From positions 124,001 through 188,000 of the forward strand of contig NZ_JAOTID010000010.1 in NCBI RefSeq assembly GCF_026163695.1: 64,000 nucleotides of DNA, written 5' to 3'. Position 1 is the first letter of the stretch; every line of letters begins with the position of its first letter. The DNA comes from Shumkonia mesophila. Lineage in GTDB: Bacteria > Pseudomonadota > Alphaproteobacteria > Rhodospirillales > Shumkoniaceae. The translations under genes and the position numbers were made by a program. The notes under the pieces were generated by a model, which had not been told where the DNA came from, did not search any database, and saw only the letters and a program-made list of their open reading frames with translations. Shown piece after piece: positions 16,305 to 25,018 of the stretch.

Positions 16305-17954
16305 ATGAACCTGATCCGCCTGCTCATTGCCGAGGGGATGACGCCCCGCAACCGCCTATTGGCCAGCGCCTTCGTTTCGGGGGTAAGCAGCGCCTTCGTG
16401 CTGGCGATGGTCAACATGGCGGCCGGCGAGATCGCCGAGTCCGGACGCGAGCAGGTGAATTGGCTTCTGGCCGGCCTGTTCGTCCTTGGGCTGGTCCTGT
16501 TCGCGACGGCAGAAGTGTTCCTGATCTCGCGGGTCTGCGCCGGTGCCGAGACGGCGGTCGATGCCCTGCGCACGCGTCTCCTGGGGCGCCTGTGTCGCGC
16601 CGACTTCGAGAAGGTCGAGAGCATGGGCCGGGCGGTGTTCTACGAGAGCATCACCCAGGGCACGCAAACCCTGTCGCAGAATTCTCAGTACCTGGCGATC
16701 GGCTTGCGCTCGGTGGTGCTGATCGCCGCCATCCTCGTCTATATCGCCTATCTCTCGACCACCGCGCTGATCCTGGTGCTGGTGTTCACCCTGATCGGCG
16801 GTGCCATGTTCGGCTTTGCCGGGCGGCGGCTGAATGCCCGCTACGCCGACATGATGAAAGAGGAGGCCCGGCTTTTCGAAAGCATCACCGACCTTCTCGA
16901 CGGCTTCAAGGAGGTGCGCCTGAGCAGCGCGCGCAGCCGCGATCTCGGGCAGGTGTTCGGGGCGATTTCGCAGTCGGCTACCGACATCCGCGTCGACGTC
17001 CAGGTCCGCGCCTTCCAGCAGTTCATCCTGGGTGAAGTCGCCGTCTTCTTCCTGCTGGCGGTGGTGGTCTTCGTGGTGCCGCTCTATTCGACCTCGTTCC
17101 ACGGCGACATCGTCAAGGTGACGATGGCGGTCCTCTACATGACGGGGCCGATTGGCGGCCTCATCCAGACCCTGCCGCTGCTCAGCGGCGCCGAGGCGGC
17201 GGCCGGCCGCATGCTGGCGCTTGACGCGCAACTGGCGGCCATTGCCGAGCCGGCCGTCGATCCAACGGCGCCGCCGATGCCGGCCGATTTCCGGGAAATC
17301 GCGCTGCGCGGCGTCGAATACGCCTATGGCGCCGACGAGGGGAAACCCTCCTTCGTCCTGGGGCCGGTCGATCTGGCGGTGCGCCGCGGCGAGGTGGTGT
17401 TCATCACCGGCGGCAACGGCTCCGGCAAGTCGACCCTGATCAAGCTGTTGACCGGCCTCTATCGGCCCCATCACGGCCGTATCCAGGTGGACGGCGTGGC
17501 GATCGGCCCCGACACCCGGGGGGCCTTCCAGGACATGATGGCGCCGGTGTTTTCCGACTACCACCTGTTTCCCCGGCTGTACGGGGTGCCGTCCATCGAC
17601 GGGGCGATGGCCCAGGATCTGATCGCCTGGTTCGAGATGGCGGGTATCGTGCGGTTCGCCGAAGACCGCTTCGATCGCCTCGACCTCTCGGCCGGCCAGC
17701 GCAAGCGCCTGGCCCTCATCGCCGCCCTGCTGGAAAAACGGCCGATCCTGGTGATCGACGAGTGGGCGGCTGATCAGGACCCGCATTTCCGGCGCAAGTT
17801 CTATCGGGAGATGCTGCCGGCGCTCAAGGCCAAGGGCATGACGATCATCGCCGTCACCCACGACGACGCCTATTTCGACGTCGCCGACCGCCGCCTCCAC
17901 CTGGACGAGGGCAAGCTCTCCGAATTGGCGGTCGAGCCGGGGGGGGCGAAGTAG
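16305..17954 (+). CDS. Cyclic-peptide-export-type ABC half-transporter (PvdE/SyrD-like)
   Basis: Fused exporter half of 549 aa: six membrane helices in residues 1-310, then an ATPase. Walker A is GGNGSGKST, the signature is LSAGQ in DLSAGQRKRLAL (canonical Gly changed to Ala), Walker B is ILVIDEWAADQDP and the H-loop is THDD. The DEWAADQDP wording is typical of PvdE/SyrD siderophore and lipopeptide exporters. There is no N-terminal C39 peptidase, so it is not a LanT that trims a leader. The ATG at 16305 begins the first helix; a GAGGGGG element lies rather far upstream (14 nt). The next gene starts directly after its stop, so the two probably form a heterodimer. Confidence 0.85.
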   Translation: MNLIRLLIAEGMTPRNRLLASAFVSGVSSAFVLAMVNMAAGEIAESGREQVNWLLAGLFVLGLVLFATAEVFLISRVCAGAETAVDALRTRLLGRLCRADFEKVESMGRAVFYESITQGTQTLSQNSQYLAIGLRSVVLIAAILVYIAYLSTTALILVLVFTLIGGAMFGFAGRRLNARYADMMKEEARLFESITDLLDGFKEVRLSSARSRDLGQVFGAISQSATDIRVDVQVRAFQQFILGEVAVFFLLAVVVFVVPLYSTSFHGDIVKVTMAVLYMTGPIGGLIQTLPLLSGAEAAAGRMLALDAQLAAIAEPAVDPTAPPMPADFREIALRGVEYAYGADEGKPSFVLGPVDLAVRRGEVVFITGGNGSGKSTLIKLLTGLYRPHHGRIQVDGVAIGPDTRGAFQDMMAPVFSDYHLFPRLYGVPSIDGAMAQDLIAWFEMAGIVRFAEDRFDRLDLSAGQRKRLALIAALLEKRPILVIDEWAADQDPHFRRKFYREMLPALKAKGMTIIAVTHDDAYFDVADRRLHLDEGKLSELAVEPGGAK

Positions 17955-19568
17955 ATGGAGCTTCTCTCGCTTCTTCGCCGAGAGGCCGCGATCGACCTTC
18001 GACGACTGGCCGTGATGACGGTTTTGTCGGCAGTGTCGACAACCCTCATCCTCGGCCTGATCGCCTTCGGCGCCGAGAAGGCGTCGTCGGGCGATATCAG
18101 CCTGCTGATGGTTCTGGCGTTCCTCGCCGCCATTCCGCTGTTCATCCTGTCGCAGAACTACGTCATGACGACGACCGCCCACGAGGTGGAGGCGATCATC
18201 CAGCGTCTGCGCCTGGAACTGTTCGAAGGGGTGCGCAAAGCCGGCATCCCGGCCCTCGACTCGCTTGGCCGCGCCCCGCTGTTCGCCGCTCTCGCCAACG
18301 ACACCCAGACCATCTCGCGGACCATGCCGCTGCTCGTCATCGGCGCCCAGCAGGCGGTGACCCTGGTCTTCGTGGCGCTGTTCCTGGCGTGGCTGTCGCT
18401 GTCGGCCTTCGTCATCGCCGCCGTCTTCAGCGTCACCGCGCTCGCCATCCATTTCCGGCGCTCGCGGGCCCTGAGCGAGAGTATGCAACGGGTGTCTCGG
18501 GACGAACAGCGCCTGTTCGGCGGCCTTGGGCACGTGCTCGACGGCTTCAAGGAGATCCGGGTCAACGCGCTTCGCGCCGAACAGGTGGTGACCGAACTGT
18601 CCGGCCTGTCCGCCGAGGTGTGCCAGCGCAAGAGCGCCATCAAGCGCCAATGGGGGATCGAATTCGCCTTCATTCAGGTCGTCTTCTTCCTGCTGCTCGG
18701 CCTGATGGTCTTTGTTGTGCCGCTTTTTTCCGAAGGCTTCGCCAGGGTGGCGGTCGAGGCGACGACGGTGGCCCTCTTCCTGGTCGGCCCCATCGGTACC
18801 GTCGCCCAGGCCATTCCGGCGATTGCCGAGGCGGGATCGGCGCTGGCCGCTGTCCAGGGGGTGGCCAAAAAACTGAGCGACGCCCTTTCCAACGGCGAGG
18901 ACGAGGACACCGAGGGGCTGGCCGAGCCGATCCGCGAGATCGCCCTCGATCACGTGCGCTTTTCCTACCGCGAGGCCGATGGCTTGCCGGGCTTCTCGGT
19001 CGGCCCGCTCGACGTCGTCTTCCGGACCGGCGAACTGGTGGTGGTGACTGGCGGCAACGGCTCGGGCAAGTCGACCGTGCTGCGCCTGCTGACCGCGCTC
19101 TTGAAGCCCGACCAGGGAACGCTGCGGATCAATGGCCAGCCCCTGCGGGCCGGCCAACGCCAAGCCTATCGCGACCATATCGCCGCCGTCTTCTCGGACT
19201 ATCACCTGTTCCGCCGGCTTTATGGGGTGGGGCCGATCGATCCCGCCAACGCCGACGCCCTGCTGCGGCAGTTGCAGATCGCCGAGAAGGTCGCCGTCCG
19301 CGATGGCGCCTTCACCACCGTCGATCTGTCGGGCGGGCAGCGCAAGCGCCTCGCCCTCATGGTGGCGCTGCTCGAGGACAAGCCGGTGCTGATCCTCGAC
19401 GAGTGGGCGGCCGACCAGGACCCGCAGTTCCGGCGCCTGTTCTACGAGAAGCTGCTGCCGGCCCTCAAGCGGCCGGATCGCGTCATCGTCTGCGTCACCC
19501 ACGACGACCGCTATTTCGGCGTCGCCGACCGCATCCTCGACATGGAGGAAGGGCGCTTCCGCGCCTGA
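17955..19568 (+). CDS. Cyclic-peptide-export-type ABC half-transporter, partner of the preceding gene
   Basis: Paralogue of the preceding gene, 537 aa, with its ATG directly abutting the upstream TAG. The ATPase carries GGNGSGKST, canonical LSGGQ in DLSGGQRKRLAL, VLILDEWAADQDP and THDD. Together with the LSAGQ variant of its partner this gives an asymmetric pair of ATP sites, as in other heterodimeric exporters. Hydrophobic helices fill residues 15-290. A C39 peptidase domain is absent. In known relatives such exporters move NRPS-made peptides to the periplasm; here no NRPS exists nearby, so a LanM-modified peptide or diamino-acid product is a possible cargo by inference. Confidence 0.85.
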   Translation: MELLSLLRREAAIDLRRLAVMTVLSAVSTTLILGLIAFGAEKASSGDISLLMVLAFLAAIPLFILSQNYVMTTTAHEVEAIIQRLRLELFEGVRKAGIPALDSLGRAPLFAALANDTQTISRTMPLLVIGAQQAVTLVFVALFLAWLSLSAFVIAAVFSVTALAIHFRRSRALSESMQRVSRDEQRLFGGLGHVLDGFKEIRVNALRAEQVVTELSGLSAEVCQRKSAIKRQWGIEFAFIQVVFFLLLGLMVFVVPLFSEGFARVAVEATTVALFLVGPIGTVAQAIPAIAEAGSALAAVQGVAKKLSDALSNGEDEDTEGLAEPIREIALDHVRFSYREADGLPGFSVGPLDVVFRTGELVVVTGGNGSGKSTVLRLLTALLKPDQGTLRINGQPLRAGQRQAYRDHIAAVFSDYHLFRRLYGVGPIDPANADALLRQLQIAEKVAVRDGAFTTVDLSGGQRKRLALMVALLEDKPVLILDEWAADQDPQFRRLFYEKLLPALKRPDRVIVCVTHDDRYFGVADRILDMEEGRFRA

Positions 19569-19581
19569 GGCGCCGATGCCG

Positions 19582-20721
19582 TCAGCCGGCCGGGACCGGC
19601 AAGGGGCCTTCGCTGTTGACGACGAACACCCGGCTGTCGGGGCCAAGGTTCAGCCGGCCGCGCGCTTCGGGATCGGCGGCGGCCGCCACCAGCCCGGCCA
19701 GGCCGGCGATGCCGGTGTCGCCGCCGGCAAGCGGCGGATCGCCATAGGCACCGTTTGCCAGGCCTTCCTGCACGGCCACCGCTGTATCCTCGCCGACCGT
19801 CATGCCGGCGAAGGCGGCCTTGGACAGCACCGTCCATGCCGGCAGCGACGGCCGACCGCAGGCCAGCCCGGCCATCCGCGTGGCCAGCGCCCCTTCCACC
19901 TGGACCGGCCGCCCGGCCCTGAGACTGGCCAGCAGGCAGGCCGCGGCGATGGGTTCGACAGTGATGACGCGCGGCGTGGCGGGGGTGAGGTGACGCCACA
20001 GCCCGGCCGTGATGCCCGCCGCCATGGTGCCGACCCCGCAATGCAGGAAGACGTGGGTCGGCGGCTGGCCGGCCAGTCCGTCCCGCCAGGCCTCGGCAGC
20101 CAACAGGGCATAGCCGGCCATGATGGCGCGGCAGACCGGCAGTGCGCCGGTGTAATCGGTATCGGTGATCAGCAGCGCGGCCGGGTCGGCGGCGGCACGG
20201 CGCTCGGCGGCTTCCACCGCGTCGTCGTAGGTGCCATCGACGATCTCGATGGCCGCCCCCGTCGCCCGGATGCGGGAAAGCCGGCCGGCGTCGACGTCGC
20301 GGCCGACGAAAATGAGCGACAGACAGCCACACCTCCCGGCAGCCCAGGCCAGGGCCAAGCCGTGGTTGCCGTCGGTGGCGGCGATCGCCGTGCGGGGGCC
20401 GGCGGCGACGGTCGCCTTTTCGCGCAACAGCACCTGAAGGCCGTACGGCGCCCCCAGGGCCTTGACGCCACCCAGACCGAAGCGGCCGGATTCGTCCTTG
20501 CAGAGGATGGCGCCGAGGCCCAGTTGGCGGGCCAGGCCGGCGAGCGAGCGGAGCGGGGTCGGGCGGTATTCGGACCAGCTGCCGATGACCTCGGCCGCCT
20601 GGTCCATCTCGTCCGGCCGCAGGGTCGCCGCCACCGCGTCATAGGGCCGGTCGGGCCGCCAGAACGGATTGTGATAGAAGTCCCCCGGACGGCTGGTGAG
20701 GGCAAAAGCATCGGTCGACAT
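19582..20721 (-). CDS. Diaminopropionate ammonia-lyase-like PLP enzyme
   Basis: Fold-type II PLP enzyme of 379 aa resembling diaminopropionate ammonia-lyase (DpaL), which converts 2,3-diaminopropionate to pyruvate and two ammonia. The substrate region YRPTPL at 52-57, CKDESGRFGLGGVKALG around the probable PLP Lys87, and ATDGNHG are visible. DpaL usually has an aromatic FKALGG around the lysine; here it is VKALGAPYG, so specificity may have drifted. It is slightly shorter than the roughly 400-aa family norm. Divergent from the TAXI gene and convergent with the ABC exporter pair (13 nt between stops). Its pairing with an EctB-like aminotransferase suggests diamino-acid metabolism. Confidence 0.75.
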   Translation of the reverse strand: MSTDAFALTSRPGDFYHNPFWRPDRPYDAVAATLRPDEMDQAAEVIGSWSEYRPTPLRSLAGLARQLGLGAILCKDESGRFGLGGVKALGAPYGLQVLLREKATVAAGPRTAIAATDGNHGLALAWAAGRCGCLSLIFVGRDVDAGRLSRIRATGAAIEIVDGTYDDAVEAAERRAAADPAALLITDTDYTGALPVCRAIMAGYALLAAEAWRDGLAGQPPTHVFLHCGVGTMAAGITAGLWRHLTPATPRVITVEPIAAACLLASLRAGRPVQVEGALATRMAGLACGRPSLPAWTVLSKAAFAGMTVGEDTAVAVQEGLANGAYGDPPLAGGDTGIAGLAGLVAAAADPEARGRLNLGPDSRVFVVNSEGPLPVPAG

Positions 20722-20835
20722 GGCACCGCCGCAGGCTGACTCGGGGAACCGGCTGACAAGGACAGCATGCCTACCACAGCCCGCCGGGCTTCGCTATACT
20801 CCGCCGATCTGACGTCCGGAGAGGGAAGGGAACGA

Positions 20836-21930
20836 ATGGACATGCGTCGCCTGCCAATTGCCGCCGCGGCCGTCTTCATGGCCGCGTGGTCGAGCGCGGC
20901 GGCGCTTGCGGCCGATGCTCCGGCGCCCTTGGCCGTCGGCCAGCTTTCCTACAAGCCCGACGCCATCCCGCGCTCCCAGTACATGGAAGTACTTGGCGGC
21001 GATGCGCTGCAGCCATCGACAACGGGCCAGGCACGGGATTACTTCGTGGCCATCTACAGCGGCAGCACCATCGGCGTTTACTATTACGTGGCGAGCGCCA
21101 TCTGCCGGGCCATGGAAAAAAACTTCGCGAAACATCGCATCCACTGCGTTCCCCTGCGCTCACTGGGCGTCGCCAGCAACGTGTCGCTGATGGAACAGGG
21201 GCGGGCGCAGTTCGTCATCGTGCAGTCGGACACCAACTATTACGCCTCGAAAGGCCAGATCGCGCTGCCCGGCGGGCATTCGGTGATGTCGCTCCACAAC
21301 GAGCTGGGGGCAATGGCGGTGGGCAGGGAATCGGGCATACTCGGCCCGGCCGACCTGCGCGACAAGCGGGTCAACCTCGGTTCCGAGGGAACGGCGTCAC
21401 GCGCCTTGTGGCTGGAATTCCTGGCCGCCCAGGGCCTCGCCATCGGGGATCTGGAGCAGGCGTTCTCGGTGACCCAGGAATACAACGTCATGGGCCTGTG
21501 CGGCGACTACATCGACGCCTTCGGACTGTGGATCGGCCATCCCGCCGCGCCCTTCCGAGACGCCGCCGAAATCTGCGGCGCGCGCATCGTCGGCATGGCC
21601 TCGCCCGGCACCGACAAGCTGCTCGGCGAGCGAAGCTTCTATTTCCATGGCGAGATTCCGGCGAACACCTATCCGGATCAGCAGGAGCCGGTCCGTTCCT
21701 ATGGCTTCAAGGCCTCGCTGATCGCCTATCAGCCGGTCGATCCCTATCTCGTCTACTGGGTGACGCGCAGCGTCGTCGAGGAAATCCAGACCTTCCGCTC
21801 GGCCCATCCGTCGCTGAGCGCGGTGAAGACCCGCGAGATGTTCGAGCAGGGCAACTTCCTGCCGTTCCATCCGGGGGCCGCCCGCTACTGGCGGGAAATC
21901 GGCTGGCTTCGCGAGCCCCCCATCAACTGA
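20836..21930 (+). CDS. TAXI-family TRAP-type periplasmic binding protein
   Basis: Periplasmic solute-binding protein of 364 aa. A signal peptide (LPIAAAAVFMAAWSSAAALA, cleavage near residue 26) precedes the TAXI core: YSGSTIGVYYYVASAICRAM, then VPLRSLGVASNVSLMEQGRAQFVIVQSD. This family delivers solutes to fused TRAP membrane proteins (DctQM). No TRAP permease is present in the window, so the protein is an orphan here. The ATG at 20836 is preceded by GAGGGAAGGG. A TATACT box at about 20798-20803 is a plausible -10. Ligands of the family include glutamate and related acids; the ligand here is unknown. Confidence 0.82.
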   Translation: MDMRRLPIAAAAVFMAAWSSAAALAADAPAPLAVGQLSYKPDAIPRSQYMEVLGGDALQPSTTGQARDYFVAIYSGSTIGVYYYVASAICRAMEKNFAKHRIHCVPLRSLGVASNVSLMEQGRAQFVIVQSDTNYYASKGQIALPGGHSVMSLHNELGAMAVGRESGILGPADLRDKRVNLGSEGTASRALWLEFLAAQGLAIGDLEQAFSVTQEYNVMGLCGDYIDAFGLWIGHPAAPFRDAAEICGARIVGMASPGTDKLLGERSFYFHGEIPANTYPDQQEPVRSYGFKASLIAYQPVDPYLVYWVTRSVVEEIQTFRSAHPSLSAVKTREMFEQGNFLPFHPGAARYWREIGWLREPPIN

Positions 21931-21936
21931 TCGGCG

Positions 21937-22557
21937 TCAGGCGGCGGCACGCACCCTTTCGAAGTGGGCGCGCAGGACCGCCGCATCGAATTCCAGCGCC
22001 GTTCCCCCGGTCTCGAAATGCAGGACGAAAGCGCGCCCAATGGTGCGCGTCAGCACGGCCGAGGCCGCCGACGATGCCGCGGCGCCAACCATGTTGGCCC
22101 CCGGCGTCAGCTTGATCAGCCACGCGGTGATCGCCGAGCCGACGCCGGCCTGTCCGGCGCCTCCCAGCACCCCGGCGACGGCGGCACGCACCCGGTCGCG
22201 ACTGAACGGCGCCTCGTAAAGGTCGGCCAGCGACTTGACCATCGCGACGATGAGCAGCACCACGCTCAAGGTGTCGACCAGCGGGATAGGAATGATGCTG
22301 CCAACGGCGGAATAGGCGGTAAAGCGTTCGACGATCTGTCCGGCCCGCGCCTCGCGCAGTTCGCGGGCGGCCTCGGCGGCAGGCGCCGGCGGCGTGGACT
22401 TGACCGGTTCCGGGCGGGCGGCGCCCTTCGCGGTGGCCCGGCGCTTGGTAGCCGCCGTTTTCGCCCTCGTCCCGGCGGCGCCCTTCGGCTGGGCGTCGCG
22501 CTGAAGGCGGATGTCGTCGAAGGTCTGGGCCGTGGCTTTGGGCAGCTTCTTGCTCAT
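21937..22557 (-). CDS. DUF697-type membrane protein (paralogue 2 of 3), coupled to ParA
   Basis: A 206-aa protein: a basic, Ala/Pro/Lys-rich N-terminal region of about 75 residues that looks disordered, followed by a DUF697-like helical membrane domain with IPIPLVD, APFSRD and HFETGGTALEFD, the same motifs as the other two paralogues. The long basic head is unique to this copy and could bind a partner or DNA. Its ATG overlaps the stop of the upstream ParA gene (TCAT at 22554-22557), so the two are made together. Only 6 nt separate its stop from the TAXI stop. Function unknown. Confidence 0.7.
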   Translation of the reverse strand: MSKKLPKATAQTFDDIRLQRDAQPKGAAGTRAKTAATKRRATAKGAARPEPVKSTPPAPAAEAARELREARAGQIVERFTAYSAVGSIIPIPLVDTLSVVLLIVAMVKSLADLYEAPFSRDRVRAAVAGVLGGAGQAGVGSAITAWLIKLTPGANMVGAAASSAASAVLTRTIGRAFVLHFETGGTALEFDAAVLRAHFERVRAAA

Positions 22558-23210
22558 CGGGTCTCCTTGGCGTGGGCCAGCAGGGCGTCGATCTCGTCGG
22601 CCAGGGCGGCGATCTCGTGCGCCGCCGCGCCGCGCGGTTCGATCAGCGACGGCGTGGCGCCGAACAGCGCCGCCTCGCCATAGACGATGCGGTTGACCAG
22701 TTCACTCTCCAGCAGGGGAAAGCCGGCCTCGATCAGTTCGCTGCGGATGTGGCGGGCGATGACGCTGTCGCGGGTGGTCTGCATCATCACGCAGCGGAAA
22801 TGGGGGACACCGCCGTCGACGGTGGAAAACAGCGTGCGGGCGGTGTCGATCATGACGTCGACGTCGAGCGGCGAGGCCTTCACCGGCACCACCACCAGCC
22901 CGGCCTCGGCCAGCGCCGCCAGGGTGGCCGGCGCGCGGAAGCCGGCGGTATCGATGACCACCGGCGAGTGGGACCGGCTGAGGCGGCGGGCGGTGGCCAC
23001 GACGTCGGCGCTGCTGTCCTCGATGACCGGAACTCCGCCCAAGGCCTGCGGCCGTTCGGCGAGGCGGGCCAGGGTGCGCTGCGGGTCGGCGTCGACCAGG
23101 GCGGGATCGCGGCCGTTGAGCCGCCAGTGAACGGCCAGGCAGCTCGCCAGCGTGCTCTTGCCGCTGCCGCCCTTCAATGTGGCCACGGTGACGATGGCCC
23201 TTCTGCTCAT
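22554..23210 (-). CDS. ParA/MinD-family ATPase
   Basis: A 218-aa deviant Walker ATPase. KGGSGKST at 13-20 contains the signature Lys13 and the P-loop Lys18, LVDADPQRTL at 38-47 is the switch region, and VVIDTAG is the Walker B strand. Such proteins position plasmids, chromosomes or protein assemblies on nucleoid or membrane. No parB-like gene is adjacent, so DNA partition is unlikely. A GGGGG site about 9 nt before the ATG at 23210 supports this start over an ATG 33 nt upstream. Coupling to a DUF697 membrane protein suggests ATP-dependent placement of that protein, which is inference. Confidence 0.85.
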   Translation of the reverse strand: MSRRAIVTVATLKGGSGKSTLASCLAVHWRLNGRDPALVDADPQRTLARLAERPQALGGVPVIEDSSADVVATARRLSRSHSPVVIDTAGFRAPATLAALAEAGLVVVPVKASPLDVDVMIDTARTLFSTVDGGVPHFRCVMMQTTRDSVIARHIRSELIEAGFPLLESELVNRIVYGEAALFGATPSLIEPRGAAAHEIAALADEIDALLAHAKETR

Positions 23211-23270
23211 GGCAGATCCCCCTTCTGCGCCCGCTGTGATCATATAGAAGCCCCGGCGGCGGTCCAGCCC

Positions 23271-23990
23271 TCACGTCCCGGCGGCCGGGGCGAACCACAC
23301 CCGCATGCCGGCCGCTCCCGGTTCCGCTTTCCAGCCGATGGCTCCGGCGGCGAGCAGGCGTTCCTGCGCCGCGATGTCGGCGGCGTCGATCCAGCATCCT
23401 TTAGCCGCGGAAGGCGCAAGCGGACCGTCGAGGTCGCGCGCCATCAGATAGCGCCAGCCGCCGTACTTCTGGCGGAGCGCGTGGATCGTCAAACCCTCGG
23501 CCAGGGCGTTGCGCAGGCTGGCCGTGTTGCCGGGCGCCACCGTGGTGATGACCAGCGACCGGCCGGCTGCCGCGGCCTCGCGCAGTCGCCAGGCGATCAG
23601 GACCCGCTGCAGCCGGTTGCCGCGCCATTCTGGGAGCACGCTGATGCCATCGATGTGGGCGACGCGGGCGCGCTCCGCCGCCCACCCCAGGTCGTCGGCG
23701 AGACTGGGATCGTCCGACCCCGGCAGCCCGAGCACGCCATAGGCGATCAGCCTTTCCTCGGCGAACAGCCCCAGGATGCGGCCGATGCGCGCCATGTGGT
23801 CGGCGAAGAAGGCATCGGTTTCGGTGGCCAGCAGATGGGCCGGCATGCTGGCGAGCACCAGCCGGTGAAGCGCGATGACGGCACCAAGGTCGGCTTCGCC
23901 CAGGCGCCGTCCCTCGAAGGGAACCGGCGCGCACGGCCGGCCGTCGCGGCAATGAAGCGTTCCGTTCACGGCCGGCGGCGATCCGGTCAT
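23271..23990 (-). CDS. GNAT-family N-acetyltransferase
   Basis: A 239-aa protein with a GNAT acyltransferase fold: IDGISVLPEWRGNRLQRVLI is the beta4/acetyl-CoA loop and TVAPGNTASLRNALAEG the closing motif. It ends with an extension of about 60 residues not typical of a minimal GNAT. It is the last gene of a four-gene operon in which each start overlaps the previous stop by 4 nt (TCAT at 23987-23990 here). The acceptor is unknown; its place behind a binding protein and an MFS carrier suggests modification of a transported compound, by inference. Confidence 0.75.
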   Translation of the reverse strand: MTGSPPAVNGTLHCRDGRPCAPVPFEGRRLGEADLGAVIALHRLVLASMPAHLLATETDAFFADHMARIGRILGLFAEERLIAYGVLGLPGSDDPSLADDLGWAAERARVAHIDGISVLPEWRGNRLQRVLIAWRLREAAAAGRSLVITTVAPGNTASLRNALAEGLTIHALRQKYGGWRYLMARDLDGPLAPSAAKGCWIDAADIAAQERLLAAGAIGWKAEPGAAGMRVWFAPAAGT

Positions 23991-25018
23991 CGGATCACCT
24001 CGGCATAGTCCAGGAGCGGCAGCGGCGGGTAGAGCTTCAACTGAAGCGCGACCGGCAGGCGGATGAGATAGGAAAAATGCTCCAGCGTTTCGATCGGCGA
24101 AGCCGACGGCGGTTGCCCCTCGACGAGGATCTTGCGGGCCTTTTCGGCGGCCAGCCGCCCGACCGCCTCGTACGGGCTGACCAGGCCCAGCATGGCGTCG
24201 CTCTCGCGGATCTCCAGCTCGGTGGCGGTGAAGCAAGGAATCCCGTGGGCGAGGCCGGCGGCGGTCAGCGCGTCGCGCTGGTTGCCGATGAAGGTGTCCG
24301 GGCCGATGTAGAGAATCTGGGCACCGGCCTTGGCGAGGCCGCCGACCAGCCCGGGCAGGCTGGCGGGGTCGGGGGCGCCGGTGGCGTCGGGCGGCACCGG
24401 CGCTTCCAGCAGGGTGAACCCCATTTCCGGGGCCAGCGCCCTCAACTCTTCGACGTTGGCCAGCGAATTGGGTTCGGCGGCGTTATAGACGATGCCCAGC
24501 CGGGTGAGCGGCAGGTAGGCACGGATGGCCTTGATCTGGGCGGGCAAGGGGGCGATGTGCGAAACCCCGGTGACGTTGGCCCGGGGCGGCGTGCCGGGCG
24601 GCGGCGCAATGCCGGTTGCGCCCGGCGCCGACACCATGGCGAACACCACCGGCAGGTCGGCGATATAGGGTGCGGGGTCTGGGGCATCCCAGCGGCCGAC
24701 CGTGCCCAAGGTGATACCGGTGCCCCAGGTGTAGATGAGATCGGGGCGGATCCGTTTGGCTTCGGCCAGCACTGCCGGCAGGCGGCCGAGATCGCGCGCC
24801 AGGTCGCGTACCAGGAACTCGACAGCGACGCCTCGTCCCAGCAGTTGCCAGCGAAACCCGCGCTCGACCGGCGTTTCGCCGCGCCACAGGATCATCATGA
24901 TGCGGAAAGCCCGGTTCTCGGCCGCGGCAGGGGCGGCGGCCAGGGCGCCCGCCGCAGGGCCAAGGATCAGCGCCAGGACGGCCAGCGTCGCCATCGCCAG
25001 GGCGCGCCGCCGCCTCAT
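23987..25018 (-). CDS. TrpX/YtrX-type periplasmic substrate-binding protein
   Basis: A 343-aa protein of the ABC-transport-associated family with pfam04392-like fold. A signal peptide (ATLAVLALILGPAAGALAAAP) is followed by RIMMILWRGETPVERGF, LIYTWGTGITLG and the C-terminal lobe SPYEAVGRLAAEKARKIL, which is characteristic. In other bacteria these proteins bind aromatic amino acids or unknown ligands for an ABC importer, but no ABC permease or ATPase accompanies this gene. It sits between the sensor-MFS fusion and a GNAT with 4-nt overlaps on both sides, so a ligand-sensing role together with the fusion protein is plausible. Confidence 0.8.
   Translation of the reverse strand: MRRRRALAMATLAVLALILGPAAGALAAAPAAAENRAFRIMMILWRGETPVERGFRWQLLGRGVAVEFLVRDLARDLGRLPAVLAEAKRIRPDLIYTWGTGITLGTVGRWDAPDPAPYIADLPVVFAMVSAPGATGIAPPPGTPPRANVTGVSHIAPLPAQIKAIRAYLPLTRLGIVYNAAEPNSLANVEELRALAPEMGFTLLEAPVPPDATGAPDPASLPGLVGGLAKAGAQILYIGPDTFIGNQRDALTAAGLAHGIPCFTATELEIRESDAMLGLVSPYEAVGRLAAEKARKILVEGQPPSASPIETLEHFSYLIRLPVALQLKLYPPLPLLDYAEVIR

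Noticed and set aside
16356-19646. Minus-strand open frame of about 1100 codons opposite the two ABC exporters
   Set aside because: Same reason: two full ATPases with all motifs are on the plus strand and the antisense translation is compositionally biased.
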